The notes under the pieces are model-generated. The model was not told the origin of the DNA. It saw only the letters and a list, made by a program, of their open reading frames with translations, and searched no databases. From contig CAMDSO010000007.1 in NCBI GenBank assembly GCA_945906935.1, positions 1 to 64,000 on the forward strand: 64,000 bases of DNA. Reading direction: 5' to 3'. Each line of letters starts with the position of its first letter. Position 1 is the stretch's first letter. Position numbers and translations under genes: made by a program. Origin of the DNA: Bordetella parapertussis. GTDB taxonomy: Bacteria; Pseudomonadota; Gammaproteobacteria; Burkholderiales; SG8-41. Positions 18,893-29,593 of this stretch are shown piece after piece.

Positions 18893-21800
18893 CTAGGCCT
18901 GCGACTCGTCGTTACGGAAAGGCCGCCGGCGTTCGCTGATCCGCTGGATGACGACATAAAACACCGGAATCACGAAGATACCGATCATGGTCGCCGCCAG
19001 CATGCCAAACACCACCGTGGTGCCCAGCGACTGCCGCGCGCCAGCCCCCGCACCGGTGGCAATCGCCAGCGGCACCGTGCCCAGAATGAACGCAAAGGAA
19101 GTCATCAAGATCGGCCGCAGGCGCAGCTCCGCCCCCTTTAACGCAGCCTGCACGATGGACTCGCCCCTCTCGCGCGCCAGCTTGGCAAACTCAACAATCA
19201 GAATGGCGTTCTTCGCCGCCAGACCGATCAGCATGATGAGACCGATCTGCGCATAGACGTTGTTGGCGAACTCTCGCATGGCCAGACCGGAAAAAGCGCC
19301 GAGCACACCGAATGGAATCACCAGCAGAATCGCCACCGGCATCGCCCAGGATTCATACAGCGCAGCGAGCACCAAAAACACGAAGAGCAAGGAGAGGGCA
19401 AAAATAAATGCCGTCTGGCCGCCGGTTTTTTTCTCCTGATAGACCGCACCGGTCCATTCAAAGCCATAGCCCGTGGGCAGCGACTTCGCCAGCTCCTCCA
19501 TCGCCTGCGCCGCCTGCCCGGAACTAAAGCCGGGCGCGGCCGAGCCGTTGATGGTCGCCGCGCGATAAATGTTGTAGCGCTGGAAGTATTCCGGGCCGTT
19601 GATCGACTTCGGTTTAACCAGTGCAGAGAGCGGCACCATGCTGCCGGCGGCGTTACGCACATAGAAGCGCTTGACGTCATCCGGATAGGCGCGTGCCGCC
19701 GCCTCGGCCTGCGCCTGCACACGGAAGGTGCGGCCGAACAGGTTGAAGTCGTTAAGATAGTAGCCGCCGAGGAAAGTCTGCAGCGTAAAGAACACATCGG
19801 AGAGCGCGATGCCGTAGCTCTTCACCTTGTCGCGATCGACTTCGTATTCAATCTGCGGAATACGGTCGTCGTAACTGGCAAAGACAAAGCCCAGCTCAGG
19901 ACGCTTGCGCGCCTCGCCGAGGAAATTCTGCAACACCTGGGAGAACTGTTTGGCGTCGCCACCGGCACGGTCCTGCAAGATGAACTCAAAGCCGCCAGCG
20001 GTGCCCAGACCGCGGATTGACGGCGGGTTGAACAACAGCACATTGGCGTCCTTGATGGTACCGTTGGCCGCCCCCATCAACTTGCGCAAAATTGCCGGCG
20101 CCGATTGATCGGGGCCACGCGCGTGCCAGGGCTTGAGGCGGATAAATGCCGTGGCGTTATACGAGGTTGACAAGCCGGACAGCAGGTTAAATCCCGACAG
20201 CGAAGCGATCCCGCCCACCCCTTCGGTGGCCAAGGCGATCTTGGTAAATTGGTCGACCGCCGCATTGGTGCGTTCGAGCGATGCCGCGGGCGGCAGCTGG
20301 ATAACGGCAAACATATAACCCTGATCCTCGTCCGGCACGAGGGCGGTCGGCCGCGTTTTCAGCAAGCCGTAGATCGCCACCAATAGCACGGCAAAGGTCA
20401 GCGCGACCAACGCGGCGCGGCGGATCAAGACCGCGGTTGAGCCGACATAACCCCTGGTGAACGCCGCGAACAGGCCGTTAAACCAGGCGAAGAAACGCCC
20501 CAGCATACCGCTCGGGCGGTCATGACTGGCTGGACGCAACAGCAGCGCGCACAGTGCCGGCGCCAGCGTCAACGCCGCCACCGCCGAGAGAATCACCGAG
20601 GTGGCCAGCGTGAGCGCGAATTGTTTGTAGAGCGCACCGGTCAAGCCGCCCAAAAAAGCCACCGGAACAAACACTGCCGACAACACCAGTGCAATCGCCA
20701 CCACCGGGCCGCCGACCTCGGCCAGCGCGGCCTTGGTTGCCGCGACCGGCGAAAGATTTTCGGTGTCGAGCTTGTGCTGCACCGCCTCCACCACGACGAT
20801 CGCATCATCGACGACGATACCGATCGCCAGCACCAGTCCGAACAGCGTCAGTGTGTTGATGGTAAAGCCCAACGCGGTAAAGACGGCGAAGGTGCCGATC
20901 AAGGACACTGGCACCACCAGCATCGGAATCAGGGTCGCACGCCACGACTGCAGGAACAGAAACACCACCAGCAGCACCAGCAGCACGGCTTCGAACAAGG
21001 TGATAACCACTTCCTTCATCGACTCGGTGACAAACGGCGTGGTGCTGTAGGGCACCGAATACACCATGCCCGGCGGGAAACGCTGCGCGAGCGACTTCAT
21101 GGTCGCCTCGACATCACGCGCCGTATCGAGTGCATTCGCATCCGGTTGCAGGAAGATGCCGACGAACACGCCCGGCACACCGTTCTCCTGCACGGTGATC
21201 GAGTAATCAGCACCACCGAGTTCAATGCGCGAAACATCCTTCAGACGCACGATTTGCCCGTTGGGCGCGGCGCTAATGATGATGTTTTCGTATTGCGTGA
21301 CATCGGTGAGTCGGCCCTGCACGGTAACCGAATACTGCATCGGCACGCCGGCCGGTGCGGGCGGCACGCCGATACGACCGGCCGGCGCCACCACGTTCTG
21401 CTCCTGCACCACGCGCTGCACATCGGCGGCACTCACACCGAGACGCGCCATCTTCTCGGGGTCCAGCCAGATCCGCATACTGTAATCACGTGCGCCGAAC
21501 AAACGCACGAAGCCCACACCCTTGACGCGCGCCAGCGCATCCTGCAAGTTGAGCAGCGCATAGTTACTCAAAAATGTCGTGTCGTAACGGCGGTCCGGCG
21601 AGGTCAGCGCAATCACCTGCAGAAAGTCGGTCGACTGTTTACGGACGGTGATGCCATTGCGAATCACGTCTGCCGGCAACTGGCTTTGCGCGATCGCCAC
21701 GCGGTTCTGCACATCAACCGCACCAAGATCCTGATTGCTGCCAACTTCAAACGTCACGGTCAACGAATAAGTGCCGTCGTTGGCGCTCTTCGAATCCATG

Positions 21801-22030
21801 TAAATCATGTTCTTCGCGCCGTTCACCTGCTGCTCGATCGGCGCGGCAATCGCCTGCGTGACGACGGCGGCATTGGCCCCCGGCAAGGCCGTCACCACCT
21901 GCACCTGCGGCGGCACGATCTGCGGATACTGGGTAATCGGCAAGTCGAGTGCTGCAACCGCGCCGGCCAGCGTAATGATCAGCGAGATGACCGACGAAAA
22001 AATCGGCCGGTCAATAAAGAAATTGAACAT
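18893..22030 (-). CDS. RND efflux inner membrane permease (HAE1/AcrB-like)
   Basis: [53 protein letters not shown]. Confidence 0.96.
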   Translation of the reverse strand: MFNFFIDRPIFSSVISLIITLAGAVAALDLPITQYPQIVPPQVQVVTALPGANAAVVTQAIAAPIEQQVNGAKNMIYMDSKSANDGTYSLTVTFEVGSNQDLGAVDVQNRVAIAQSQLPADVIRNGITVRKQSTDFLQVIALTSPDRRYDTTFLSNYALLNLQDALARVKGVGFVRLFGARDYSMRIWLDPEKMARLGVSAADVQRVVQEQNVVAPAGRIGVPPAPAGVPMQYSVTVQGRLTDVTQYENIIISAAPNGQIVRLKDVSRIELGGADYSITVQENGVPGVFVGIFLQPDANALDTARDVEATMKSLAQRFPPGMVYSVPYSTTPFVTESMKEVVITLFEAVLLVLLVVFLFLQSWRATLIPMLVVPVSLIGTFAVFTALGFTINTLTLFGLVLAIGIVVDDAIVVVEAVQHKLDTENLSPVAATKAALAEVGGPVVAIALVLSAVFVPVAFLGGLTGALYKQFALTLATSVILSAVAALTLAPALCALLLRPASHDRPSGMLGRFFAWFNGLFAAFTRGYVGSTAVLIRRAALVALTFAVLLVAIYGLLKTRPTALVPDEDQGYMFAVIQLPPAASLERTNAAVDQFTKIALATEGVGGIASLSGFNLLSGLSTSYNATAFIRLKPWHARGPDQSAPAILRKLMGAANGTIKDANVLLFNPPSIRGLGTAGGFEFILQDRAGGDAKQFSQVLQNFLGEARKRPELGFVFASYDDRIPQIEYEVDRDKVKSYGIALSDVFFTLQTFLGGYYLNDFNLFGRTFRVQAQAEAAARAYPDDVKRFYVRNAAGSMVPLSALVKPKSINGPEYFQRYNIYRAATINGSAAPGFSSGQAAQAMEELAKSLPTGYGFEWTGAVYQEKKTGGQTAFIFALSLLFVFLVLAALYESWAMPVAILLVIPFGVLGAFSGLAMREFANNVYAQIGLIMLIGLAAKNAILIVEFAKLARERGESIVQAALKGAELRLRPILMTSFAFILGTVPLAIATGAGAGARQSLGTTVVFGMLAATMIGIFVIPVFYVVIQRISERRRPFRNDESQA

Positions 22031-22032
22031 TA

Positions 22033-23412
22033 TTATTTACCCGCCGCGTTTTTCGCTGGCTCTGCGGCCTTGCCGGCGCCGGACTTCGCGTCACCCTTGG
22101 CGTCGCCCTTTGCGTCAACTTTTGCGTCGCCCTTCGCGTCGCCCTTCGCGTCGCCCTTCGCTTCGCCCTTCGCGTCGCCTTTCGCGTCCCCCTTCGCGTC
22201 GCCTTTCGCGTCGCCTTTCGCGTCCCTTTTAGGCTCGCCCTTGCCGTCATTCTTCGCCACGCCGATCTGCGAGACTTCGATTACCGTCGGTTTGACCGGC
22301 GCACCGGGGCGCGCCTTGCCAGTGCCTTCGACCACGATCATTTCACCCGGTGTCAGACCACTCTCGACGATCCAGTCGTTGCCGCTGCGCGTGGTGGCGG
22401 CGACCTCGCGATACTGCACCTTGTTCTCGGCGTCGACCACCAGCACCGAACGCTTGCCCTGCATTTCCTGCACCGCCTGCTGCGGAATGCGGAAGGCCTG
22501 CTTCGGTGTCAGCGACGGCATGATCACGCGCACCAGCTGGCCGGCGCGCAGCAGGCTTTGCGGGTTAGGCACCTGCACCCGCACTTGCAAGGTGCCGGTT
22601 TTTGGATCGACTGCGGTATCGACAAAATTGATCTTGCCGGAGAGTTTGTATTCGCTGCCGTCAGCCAGACGCAGCCGGAACGGCGGCAGTCGGCTCAAGC
22701 CGTCATTCGGATTGCGGTTGAGCTCGCGCTGTAACTCCAGCAACTTCAATTCGCTAATGGTGAAGTTGACATAAATCGGATTCACCGAATACAGGGTCGT
22801 CAGCAGCGTGGTCGACGCATTGACCAGACCGCCCGACTTGATCAGCGCCTTGCTGATCACGCCGTCGCGCGGCGCGCGGATGGTGGTGTATTCGAGGTTG
22901 AGTTCGGCGCTACGCACCTGGGCCCGCGCGGCTTCCTCGGTGGCGGCATCAATGGCTTCCTTCGCCACCGCCGTATCCAGATCCTGCTGACTCAAAGCGC
23001 GCTCCTTGACCAGTGGACGCACGCGTTCGAGTTGCTGCTTCGAATTCAGACGCTGGGCCTGGGCCAGTGCCAACGCGGCCTTCACCTGTGAGAGTGCGGC
23101 GATATAGGGCTGCGGATCGATGACAAACAAGACCGCGCCGGCGGCCACCCGTCCGCCATCCTCGAAGGACTGTTTTTCAAGCAAACCGGAAATCCGCGCA
23201 CGGATTTCAACCGTATCAACCGCCTCGGTCTGACCGACGTATTCCTCAAACACGGTCACCGCCTCGGTCGTTACCTTGATCACGTTAACGTCCGGCGGCG
23301 GAAACGCCGGCGGCGCCCCCTTGCCATTACACCCGGCAATCACGGCGGCGACGGCAAACGACAACCATAGAAGAGCGCCACGGCGGATGTGGTGACTGAG
23401 TTTTTCGTTCAA
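22033..23412 (-). CDS. RND efflux periplasmic adaptor subunit with C-terminal KGDA-repeat tail (TTG start proposed)
   Basis: Lipobox [52 protein letters not shown]. Start LNEKLSHH preceded by RBS-like ggaga. Confidence 0.88.
   Translation of the reverse strand: MNEKLSHHIRRGALLWLSFAVAAVIAGCNGKGAPPAFPPPDVNVIKVTTEAVTVFEEYVGQTEAVDTVEIRARISGLLEKQSFEDGGRVAAGAVLFVIDPQPYIAALSQVKAALALAQAQRLNSKQQLERVRPLVKERALSQQDLDTAVAKEAIDAATEEAARAQVRSAELNLEYTTIRAPRDGVISKALIKSGGLVNASTTLLTTLYSVNPIYVNFTISELKLLELQRELNRNPNDGLSRLPPFRLRLADGSEYKLSGKINFVDTAVDPKTGTLQVRVQVPNPQSLLRAGQLVRVIMPSLTPKQAFRIPQQAVQEMQGKRSVLVVDAENKVQYREVAATTRSGNDWIVESGLTPGEMIVVEGTGKARPGAPVKPTVIEVSQIGVAKNDGKGEPKRDAKGDAKGDAKGDAKGDAKGEAKGDAKGDAKGDAKVDAKGDAKGDAKSGAGKAAEPAKNAAGK
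22089..22230. repeat. 12-bp tandem repeat encoding (KGDA)n
   Basis: About 12 imperfect copies of gcgtcgcccttc; translates on minus strand as [49 protein letters not shown]. Confidence 0.95.
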
Positions 23413-23568
23413 GGCGATTCTCCAGGACCTGCGACACCCGCGGGCGCGGGCAGCCGGGTTGATGCAAAAAGAGGCGCTATTGTACAGGCTCAGCACAAAA
23501 CCACAGGGGTTTTGGAGGGCTGGCGCCAGCGCAAACGGCCCGCCGCCGCAGGACCAACGCAGACGTTA

Positions 23569-23620
23569 GCGTCAGCGTCAGCGTCAGCGTCAGGCTCAGC
23601 GTCAGGCTCAGCGTCAGCGT
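23569..23620. repeat. 6-bp tandem repeat (gcgtca / ggctca)
   Basis: gcgtcagcgtcagcgtcagcgtcaggctcagcgtcaggctcagcgtcagcg in an intergenic region. Confidence 0.9.
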
Positions 23621-23735
23621 TTGCCCTCACCTGGCGGAAAAGCACCCCCGCCCCCCCTGATTGCCCGCCCTCGCCTCAGATCGGCACTGAAGCGCTGGCG
23701 CAGGCGTCGCAGCGCTGCGCGCGTGCCGGACCGCC

Positions 23736-24710
23736 TTATTCCGGCTTAACGCCGACTTCGCGGATCAGTTTGGCCCACTTCGCGGTTTCAGATTTGATGT
23801 AGGCGGCGAATTGCTCGGGCGTATTGGTAGCGATATCCAAGCCCTGCTCGGCCAACTTGGTACGGATCTCAGGTAACGCGATCACGCGGTGGATTTCCAC
23901 CTGCAAACGCATCACCACTTCACGCGGCGTGCTGGCCGGCGCCACCACGCCCCACCACGAGGACACATCAAACTCAGGGAAGCCGGCTTCGGCAACCGTC
24001 GGCACTTCGGGTAACGACGGCGAACGCTTCGCACTCGCCACCGCCACCATGCGCAGACGGCCCGAGGGTATGAACGGCTGCGCCGACACGGCCGAGGTGA
24101 AATACAAATGCGCATTGCCGGCCACCACGTCGAGCAAGGCCGGCGCCGCGCCCTTATACGGAATGTGCACGAGCCGGATGCCGGCGGATTTGTTCAGCAA
24201 CTCGGCGGCCAGATGGCCGGGGCTACCAATGCCCGAAGTGGCGTAGTTGATCTGCCCGGGTTTCGCCTTCGCCAGCGCAATCAAATCCTTCACCGTGCGT
24301 ACCGGAAGTGACGGATGCACCACCAGCACATTGGGCGTCGAGGCCACCAGCGTCACTGGTGAAAAATCGCGCACCGGGTCGAACGGCATCTTCGCCATCA
24401 GGCTGATGTTGATCGTCAGATTGCCAGCCTGCCCCATCAGCAACGTATAACCGTCGGCCGGCGCCTTGGCCACCAACTCGGCGCCGATGTTGCCGGTGGC
24501 ACCGGCACGGTTTTCCACCACCACGGGTTGGCCGAGTTGTTCGCTGAGTTTCGGCGCAATGATGCGCGCGAGCAGATCATTCGCCCCGGCTGGCGGATAA
24601 GGCGAAATAATGCGGATCGGTTTCGACGGCCAGCTTTGCGCATCAGCAGCCGAGGCGAGCGCCAGTAAAACCAGCACGGCAATGGGACCCACGGGTTGCT
24701 GCATTTTCAT
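23736..24710 (-). CDS. Tripartite tricarboxylate transporter (Bug/TctC) substrate-binding protein
   Basis: WPSKPIRIISPYPPAGANDLLARIIAPKLSEQLGQPVVVENRAGATGNIGAELVAKAPADGYTLLM. Confidence 0.95.
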   Translation of the reverse strand: MKMQQPVGPIAVLVLLALASAADAQSWPSKPIRIISPYPPAGANDLLARIIAPKLSEQLGQPVVVENRAGATGNIGAELVAKAPADGYTLLMGQAGNLTINISLMAKMPFDPVRDFSPVTLVASTPNVLVVHPSLPVRTVKDLIALAKAKPGQINYATSGIGSPGHLAAELLNKSAGIRLVHIPYKGAAPALLDVVAGNAHLYFTSAVSAQPFIPSGRLRMVAVASAKRSPSLPEVPTVAEAGFPEFDVSSWWGVVAPASTPREVVMRLQVEIHRVIALPEIRTKLAEQGLDIATNTPEQFAAYIKSETAKWAKLIREVGVKPE

Positions 24711-24744
24711 GATCTAACCTCGGTGCGCGATGTGTGGACGAAAA

Positions 24745-24779
24745 AAATCCGGCGGGAGCGCTACGCCCCCGCCGGATTT
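24745..24779. terminator. Rho-independent terminator
   Basis: AAATCCGGCGGG-n-CCCGCCGGATTT hairpin flanked by an A tract. Confidence 0.8.
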
Positions 24780-24791
24780 CATGAAATGCAA

Positions 24792-26315
24792 TTACTTCGG
24801 AAAATTCGCAATCTTGCGCGCCTCACCCGTCAACTCAAGGATGTGCATGCCGGTGCCGGCACGATCGACCACATAGATGTAACCGCGGTCGTCGACTTCC
24901 GGATTGTTCGACTGGATCGCAATCTTGCAGCGCTCCACACCATTAACCTTCATGCAACGCTTGACAGTGTTTTCATTGATCGCCGGTACGTAATAGGCCA
25001 CTTCCGTCATCTTGTACGGATTGCGGTAATCAACCACGCGCAAGCCGCCGTTGAACCAGGCGAAGAAAGCGAGGCGTTTATGATAAATCGGCGTCATGTT
25101 CTCATGCGAGGAATGCGCGCCAAAACGGCCGCCGCGATTGCAGAAGTTACCGGCCTTCTCGTCGATGTGGAAGTTCGACACACCATAGGGCTTGGTTTCG
25201 TCGGTGATGTCGAGCATGAACGCCATGTGGTAATCCTCGCGGCATTCGTTCTGCGTCGATTCGTTCGAAACTAGCAGCATGTCACGCGTCTTCGGACGCC
25301 CCGAGCGGAAGCCTTCGGACTGCGGCACGAAGTTGTCGAAGTCCGGCACTTCCATGCCGAGGATCGGCAGCGCGGTGTGCGCACCCACCGTCGGTTGCAT
25401 ATCGGCGCGGCTGACTTGCGGATAGAGCAGGTTTTCTGGCGTCGGCGCGTATGGGTCCTTGGAATTCGGGTCGCCCTTCAACAGCTTCTCGCGATCAATG
25501 ATCTGGATCACACCACCGAGCAGCGTGCCGTAGCCGAAATAGACGCGATTACCGAGGGGAATCGCACCGTGCAGATCCTCAGGCACCTTGCCTTTCGAAC
25601 CCGGCTCCTGGCCGACCAGCGAGAAATTGCGGATGAACTTCGGATTCAACGGATCGGACAAATCGAAAATCTTGGTGATGCGTTTGCTGCGGAAACCTTC
25701 CACTCGGCCATCGGTCACCAGATAGGCGATACCGGTGTCGCATTCCCAGGCATTCTTGTGCGTATCCTTGTGCCCCTTGACCAGCGTGATCAGGCGGCTG
25801 GGCTTCGCCGGATTGGAGACGTCCCAGATTTCATGCCCTGAAGTGCCGTAGGTGCGCAGCAGATAGGTCTTGCTCGGGTCGCCTTTCGGCAGCGTCTTGC
25901 CGTCGCACACGCGCACCATCTGCGCACCGCCCGACTCGCCCTGCCCCGACTCACCGACGATATGATGCAGGTATTTTGGTTTTTTCGGATCGGTGACATC
26001 AATCACCGAAGTACCGTTGTCCTCGGTCTGGCCGTTCAGCGGGTTGACGTGCTTGCCGCCGTGGTGGCCGATATAAGCGATGAACTTGTCACCCTGTTTG
26101 ACGATCAACGGCTGATAGGCACTGCGCGCCTGCAGATCGCTGTAGCCAACCAGATTCATGTTCTTCGATTCGACCTTGCGCGAGGCCGGGTCTACCCACG
26201 CACCGTCTTCGGCCGCATACAAGGCGCCACTCGCACCCAAACTTAACACTGCAGCAACACCCGCGCAGACGCTGCCACGGCGGACTGTGGACTTCAAAAA
26301 GTTCAATAGCTTCAT
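24792..26315 (-). CDS. Exported LVIVD/beta-propeller-like protein
   Basis: Signal peptide MKLLNFLKSTVRRGSV...LYAAEDG; repeated VIDVTDPKKPKYLHHI / IWDVSNPAKPSRLITLV / IFDLSDPLNPKFIRNF / RVVDYRNPYKMTEVAYYVP propeller blades. RBS gaggagaa before ATG. Confidence 0.82.
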   Translation of the reverse strand: MKLLNFLKSTVRRGSVCAGVAAVLSLGASGALYAAEDGAWVDPASRKVESKNMNLVGYSDLQARSAYQPLIVKQGDKFIAYIGHHGGKHVNPLNGQTEDNGTSVIDVTDPKKPKYLHHIVGESGQGESGGAQMVRVCDGKTLPKGDPSKTYLLRTYGTSGHEIWDVSNPAKPSRLITLVKGHKDTHKNAWECDTGIAYLVTDGRVEGFRSKRITKIFDLSDPLNPKFIRNFSLVGQEPGSKGKVPEDLHGAIPLGNRVYFGYGTLLGGVIQIIDREKLLKGDPNSKDPYAPTPENLLYPQVSRADMQPTVGAHTALPILGMEVPDFDNFVPQSEGFRSGRPKTRDMLLVSNESTQNECREDYHMAFMLDITDETKPYGVSNFHIDEKAGNFCNRGGRFGAHSSHENMTPIYHKRLAFFAWFNGGLRVVDYRNPYKMTEVAYYVPAINENTVKRCMKVNGVERCKIAIQSNNPEVDDRGYIYVVDRAGTGMHILELTGEARKIANFPK

Positions 26316-26397
26316 TGGATTCTCCTCCAGGAAAAGACGCACGCCCGTTGCTGCTTTTTATGCATGCAGCTGCGGGCGCAACACGGCTATCACGAAA

Positions 26398-26808
26398 TTA
26401 TCGCGGCTCGAACACGGGCAGTGTAACCGACTCCGAGAGCTTGCGAAACGCCACTTGCAGCGGCATGCCGATCTGCGCCGCAGCCGGCGCACAGCCCTGC
26501 AAATTGCTCATCAGCCGCGGACCTTCTTCGAGCTGCACCACTGCCACCACATAAGGCACCTCCCCGGCAAACGCCTTGCTCGGTGCGCGATGCACGACGG
26601 TGAACGAATACAGGCTGGCGCGACCGCTGACCGGTGTCCAGACCAGTTTTGCAGAACTGCAAAACGGGCACAGCGGGTGCGGATAAAAATGGTATTTGCC
26701 ACAGTCGTCGCAGCGCGGCATGACGAGCCGTCCTTCGTGCGCGGCGGCCCAATAAGGACCGGTGGCGGCATCCGGTGTGGGCTGCGGACGTTCAATCACT
26801 TCACTCAT
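26398..26808 (-). CDS. Zn-ribbon / OB-fold (DUF35) acyl-CoA-associated protein
   Basis: PRCDDCGKYHFYPHPLCPFCSSAKLVW zinc ribbon followed by OB-fold (LYSFTVVHRAP). Next to a thiolase. Confidence 0.92.
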   Translation of the reverse strand: MSEVIERPQPTPDAATGPYWAAAHEGRLVMPRCDDCGKYHFYPHPLCPFCSSAKLVWTPVSGRASLYSFTVVHRAPSKAFAGEVPYVVAVVQLEEGPRLMSNLQGCAPAAAQIGMPLQVAFRKLSESVTLPVFEPR

Positions 26809-26817
26809 CTCAGACTC

Positions 26818-27975
26818 CTATATGCCGAGCAACAAAGTGCAATGGATGCTGATCACGCCGCCATTGCCATGCACCAGCGCAACCTCGGCGTCCTTGACCT
26901 GACGTGCACCGGCTTCGCCGCGGATCTGGCGCACTGCTTCGACGACATGAAAAAAACCACCGCCGAGGCCAGGGTGCCCGCCAGATAACAAACCGCCATG
27001 CGTGGTGATCGGCAAGGCGCCGCCAAGTCCGATGCGACCGTTCTCGACAAACGCCCCGCCCTCGCCCTTTTTGCAAAAGCCCAGATCTTCAAGCTCGACG
27101 ATCACGGTAATGGTGAAGCAATCGTAAATCTGTGCCACGTCAACGTCGGCCGGTGTGAGGCCGGCCGTGCGGAAGGCATCACGCCCCGCATCGACCGCTC
27201 CGGTGGTCGTCAGTTCGGTGTCACCGATGTGGCTGTGACGCAGGCCATAACCCTGGCCGAGCAAATGCACCGGCCGCGCTTTGAGATCGCGCGCACGATC
27301 GGCGCTGGTGACGATGCACGCCGCCGCACCGTCGGAGACGATGGCGCAATCAAAGATGTGCAGCGGCGAGGTGATCATGCGCGATTTCAATACATCGTCG
27401 ACCGTGATCAACTCGCGCTTGTGCGCGTTCGGATTGAGGCTGGCGTGTTTGCGGATGGTCACCGCGACTTCAGCGAGTTGTTCCGGTGTAGTGCCGTATT
27501 CATGCATATGGCGTTGCGCCACCAGCGCATAGAGCGAAGGCACCAGCGGGCCGTAGGGCACTTCGAACTGCGGATGTGCGCTGCCGCCCTCGGCCATGCT
27601 CTTCACGGCCTTGGCACGCGAACCGTGCGAGAGCAGGTTCTGTCCGGCGACGCATAACACGGTGCTGCACTGGCCCGAGGCGATCGCCATCGCCGCCTGA
27701 TGAATCATGCCGCAGCCGGAGGCCCCGGCCAGATCGACGGTCGAGAGAAATTTCGCCTTGACGCCGAGATGATGTGCGACGACACCACAGGGCATATTCC
27801 AGTGTTCAACCCGCACCGGCGTCGTCAACAGGCCATCGATGTCGGACATTTTAAGACCGGCATCATGCAACGCCGCCTGCGCCGCATCCGCCTGCAGTTG
27901 CAGCGCCGAACGGTCGGGCACGCTGCCGACACGCGATTCGCCGATGCCGACGATGGCTGCTTTTAAGTTTGTCAT
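26818..27975 (-). CDS. Thiolase family protein (SCP2/acetyl-CoA acetyltransferase-like)
   Basis: AAIVGIGESRVGSVPDRSALQLQADAA, GHPGLGGGFFHVVEAVRQIRGEAGARQV. Confidence 0.92.
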   Translation of the reverse strand: MTNLKAAIVGIGESRVGSVPDRSALQLQADAAQAALHDAGLKMSDIDGLLTTPVRVEHWNMPCGVVAHHLGVKAKFLSTVDLAGASGCGMIHQAAMAIASGQCSTVLCVAGQNLLSHGSRAKAVKSMAEGGSAHPQFEVPYGPLVPSLYALVAQRHMHEYGTTPEQLAEVAVTIRKHASLNPNAHKRELITVDDVLKSRMITSPLHIFDCAIVSDGAAACIVTSADRARDLKARPVHLLGQGYGLRHSHIGDTELTTTGAVDAGRDAFRTAGLTPADVDVAQIYDCFTITVIVELEDLGFCKKGEGGAFVENGRIGLGGALPITTHGGLLSGGHPGLGGGFFHVVEAVRQIRGEAGARQVKDAEVALVHGNGGVISIHCTLLLGI

Positions 27976-28247
27976 TAGGTTGAACCCTTTAATTCGCCAC
28001 CGCGATTACAGAGAAAAAAACACAGCCGCGTAAGACGCTTACTACAGACTTGCGTATCGCCCCCTCCCCCACGCGTTTTTTCGCGCAGGGGAGGCTTGGG
28101 GTGGGGGGCGACGACGCTTCATTTACCCGCAGCCCGGCTTTGCCTGAGAGCAAGCCAACCAAGCACAGTTCAGTCGAATCGCCCCCATCGCTGAAGTTTA
28201 CGCAGTCAAACGCGGATTCAATCTCTGTGCACTCTGAAGCTCAAGCT

Positions 28248-29423
28248 TTAATCGCCGATATCGACACCACGCAGCAAATCGCGCGCGATGACGATCTTCT
28301 GAATTTCCGAGGCGCCCTCACCGACGCGATAGTGGCGCACATCGCGATAGAAACGCTCGACCGGGAAGCCGCGGATCACGCCCATGCCGCCGTGGATCTG
28401 CACCGCACGATCAGCGACGCGGCCGACCATCTCGGAACAAAACAGCTTGCACATGCTACCGGCGGAGCCGACGTTCTTGCCCGCTTCGAGACGACGCAAC
28501 ACATCATAGGCCAGCGCGCGGCCGGCGGCGATGTCGGTGGCTGACTCGACCAGCATCCACTGAATAGCCTGACGTTCGGCCAGCAACTTGCCGAAGGTCT
28601 TGCGCACCTTGACGTGTTCTGTGGCCATGTCGAGCAGGCTTTCCGCCGCACCGACGCACGAGCACGACACCGACAAACGCCCGTCGTTGAGCGATTTCAT
28701 CGCCACTTTGAAACCGGAGCCGACTTCACCGACCACCGCCGACTCCGGCAATTCGCAATCGGTGAAGGTCAGCTCGGCGAGTTTGATCGCATCGGTGGCA
28801 ATCGTCGTATCGACGCGCGTCACTTCAAAGCCGGGCATGCCTTTCTCAAGCAAGAAAGCCGTAATGCCGCCGCGTGCGCGTTTCACCGGATCGGTCACCG
28901 CCATCACCATGATGACGTCGGCGACATGGCCGCCGCTGATGTAATGCTTGCGGCCGTTCAAGATCCATTTGTCGCCGCGCTTCTCGGCGTGCGTACGCAT
29001 GCCCGCCGCGTCGGAACCGCCTTCGGGTTCGGTCAGGGCAAAGCCGGATTTCAATTTGCCGGCGGCAAAACCGCGCAGGAATTTTTCTTTCTGTTCCGGC
29101 GTGCCGTGGCGCGTGATCGCCATCGGCGTCATGCCACTCGAATAATTGGCGGCAATCGTAAAAGCGCGATGCAGGCGGCTGAATTCTTCGAGCGCGATGC
29201 AATATTGAAACAGGCTCAAGCCACCGCCACCGTATTCGGTCGGCAGGCGCATGCCGCAGTAACCGTTCTTCTGCATCACATCGATGCAGCCCTGCGGGAT
29301 TTCACCACTCTTGTCGATTTCCAGCGCCCACGGCGCGAGCTCCTTCGAGACAAATTTACGCACCGCCTCGCGCATGGCGCGCAGTTCGTCGTTTAATTCC
29401 ACATCCATTGCCAGAGTTTCCAT
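28248..29423 (-). CDS. Acyl-CoA dehydrogenase family protein
   Basis: FALTEPEGGSDAAGMRTHAEKRGDKWILNGRKHYISG, QIHGGMGVIRGFPVERFYRDVRHYRVGEGASEIQKIVIARDLL. Confidence 0.96.
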   Translation of the reverse strand: METLAMDVELNDELRAMREAVRKFVSKELAPWALEIDKSGEIPQGCIDVMQKNGYCGMRLPTEYGGGGLSLFQYCIALEEFSRLHRAFTIAANYSSGMTPMAITRHGTPEQKEKFLRGFAAGKLKSGFALTEPEGGSDAAGMRTHAEKRGDKWILNGRKHYISGGHVADVIMVMAVTDPVKRARGGITAFLLEKGMPGFEVTRVDTTIATDAIKLAELTFTDCELPESAVVGEVGSGFKVAMKSLNDGRLSVSCSCVGAAESLLDMATEHVKVRKTFGKLLAERQAIQWMLVESATDIAAGRALAYDVLRRLEAGKNVGSAGSMCKLFCSEMVGRVADRAVQIHGGMGVIRGFPVERFYRDVRHYRVGEGASEIQKIVIARDLLRGVDIGD

Positions 29424-29491
29424 GGTCTCTTCCTATCGACGTTTAACCAGCTTTCAAATTACGAATCAGCGCACCTGCAAAGCGCCAACGC

Positions 29492-29550
29492 GTAGGGTGC
29501 GCACTGCGCACCATTCAACACCGTATCCGCGTGCGCGATGCGCACCCTAC
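29492..29550. repeat. Intergenic inverted-repeat element (gtagggtgcgca ... tgcgcaccctac)
   Basis: Perfect 12-bp inverted repeat enclosing a further GTGCGCACTGCGCAC palindromic core. Confidence 0.75.
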
Positions 29551-29593
29551 CGAATTACAGGCCTGTGCCCCCGACTGAATTCCTTGTCTACTA

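Noticed and set aside
22089-22230. Possible CRISPR array (regularly repeated units)
   Set aside because: Units are contiguous 12-mers with no spacers and are in frame with the adaptor protein.
20522-22774. 750-aa plus-strand ORF opposite the RND permease and adaptor genes
   Set aside because: Antisense shadow of high-GC coding DNA. Low-complexity His/Arg/Gln-rich translation and FASPFASPF from the reverse of the KGDA repeat; no family signature.
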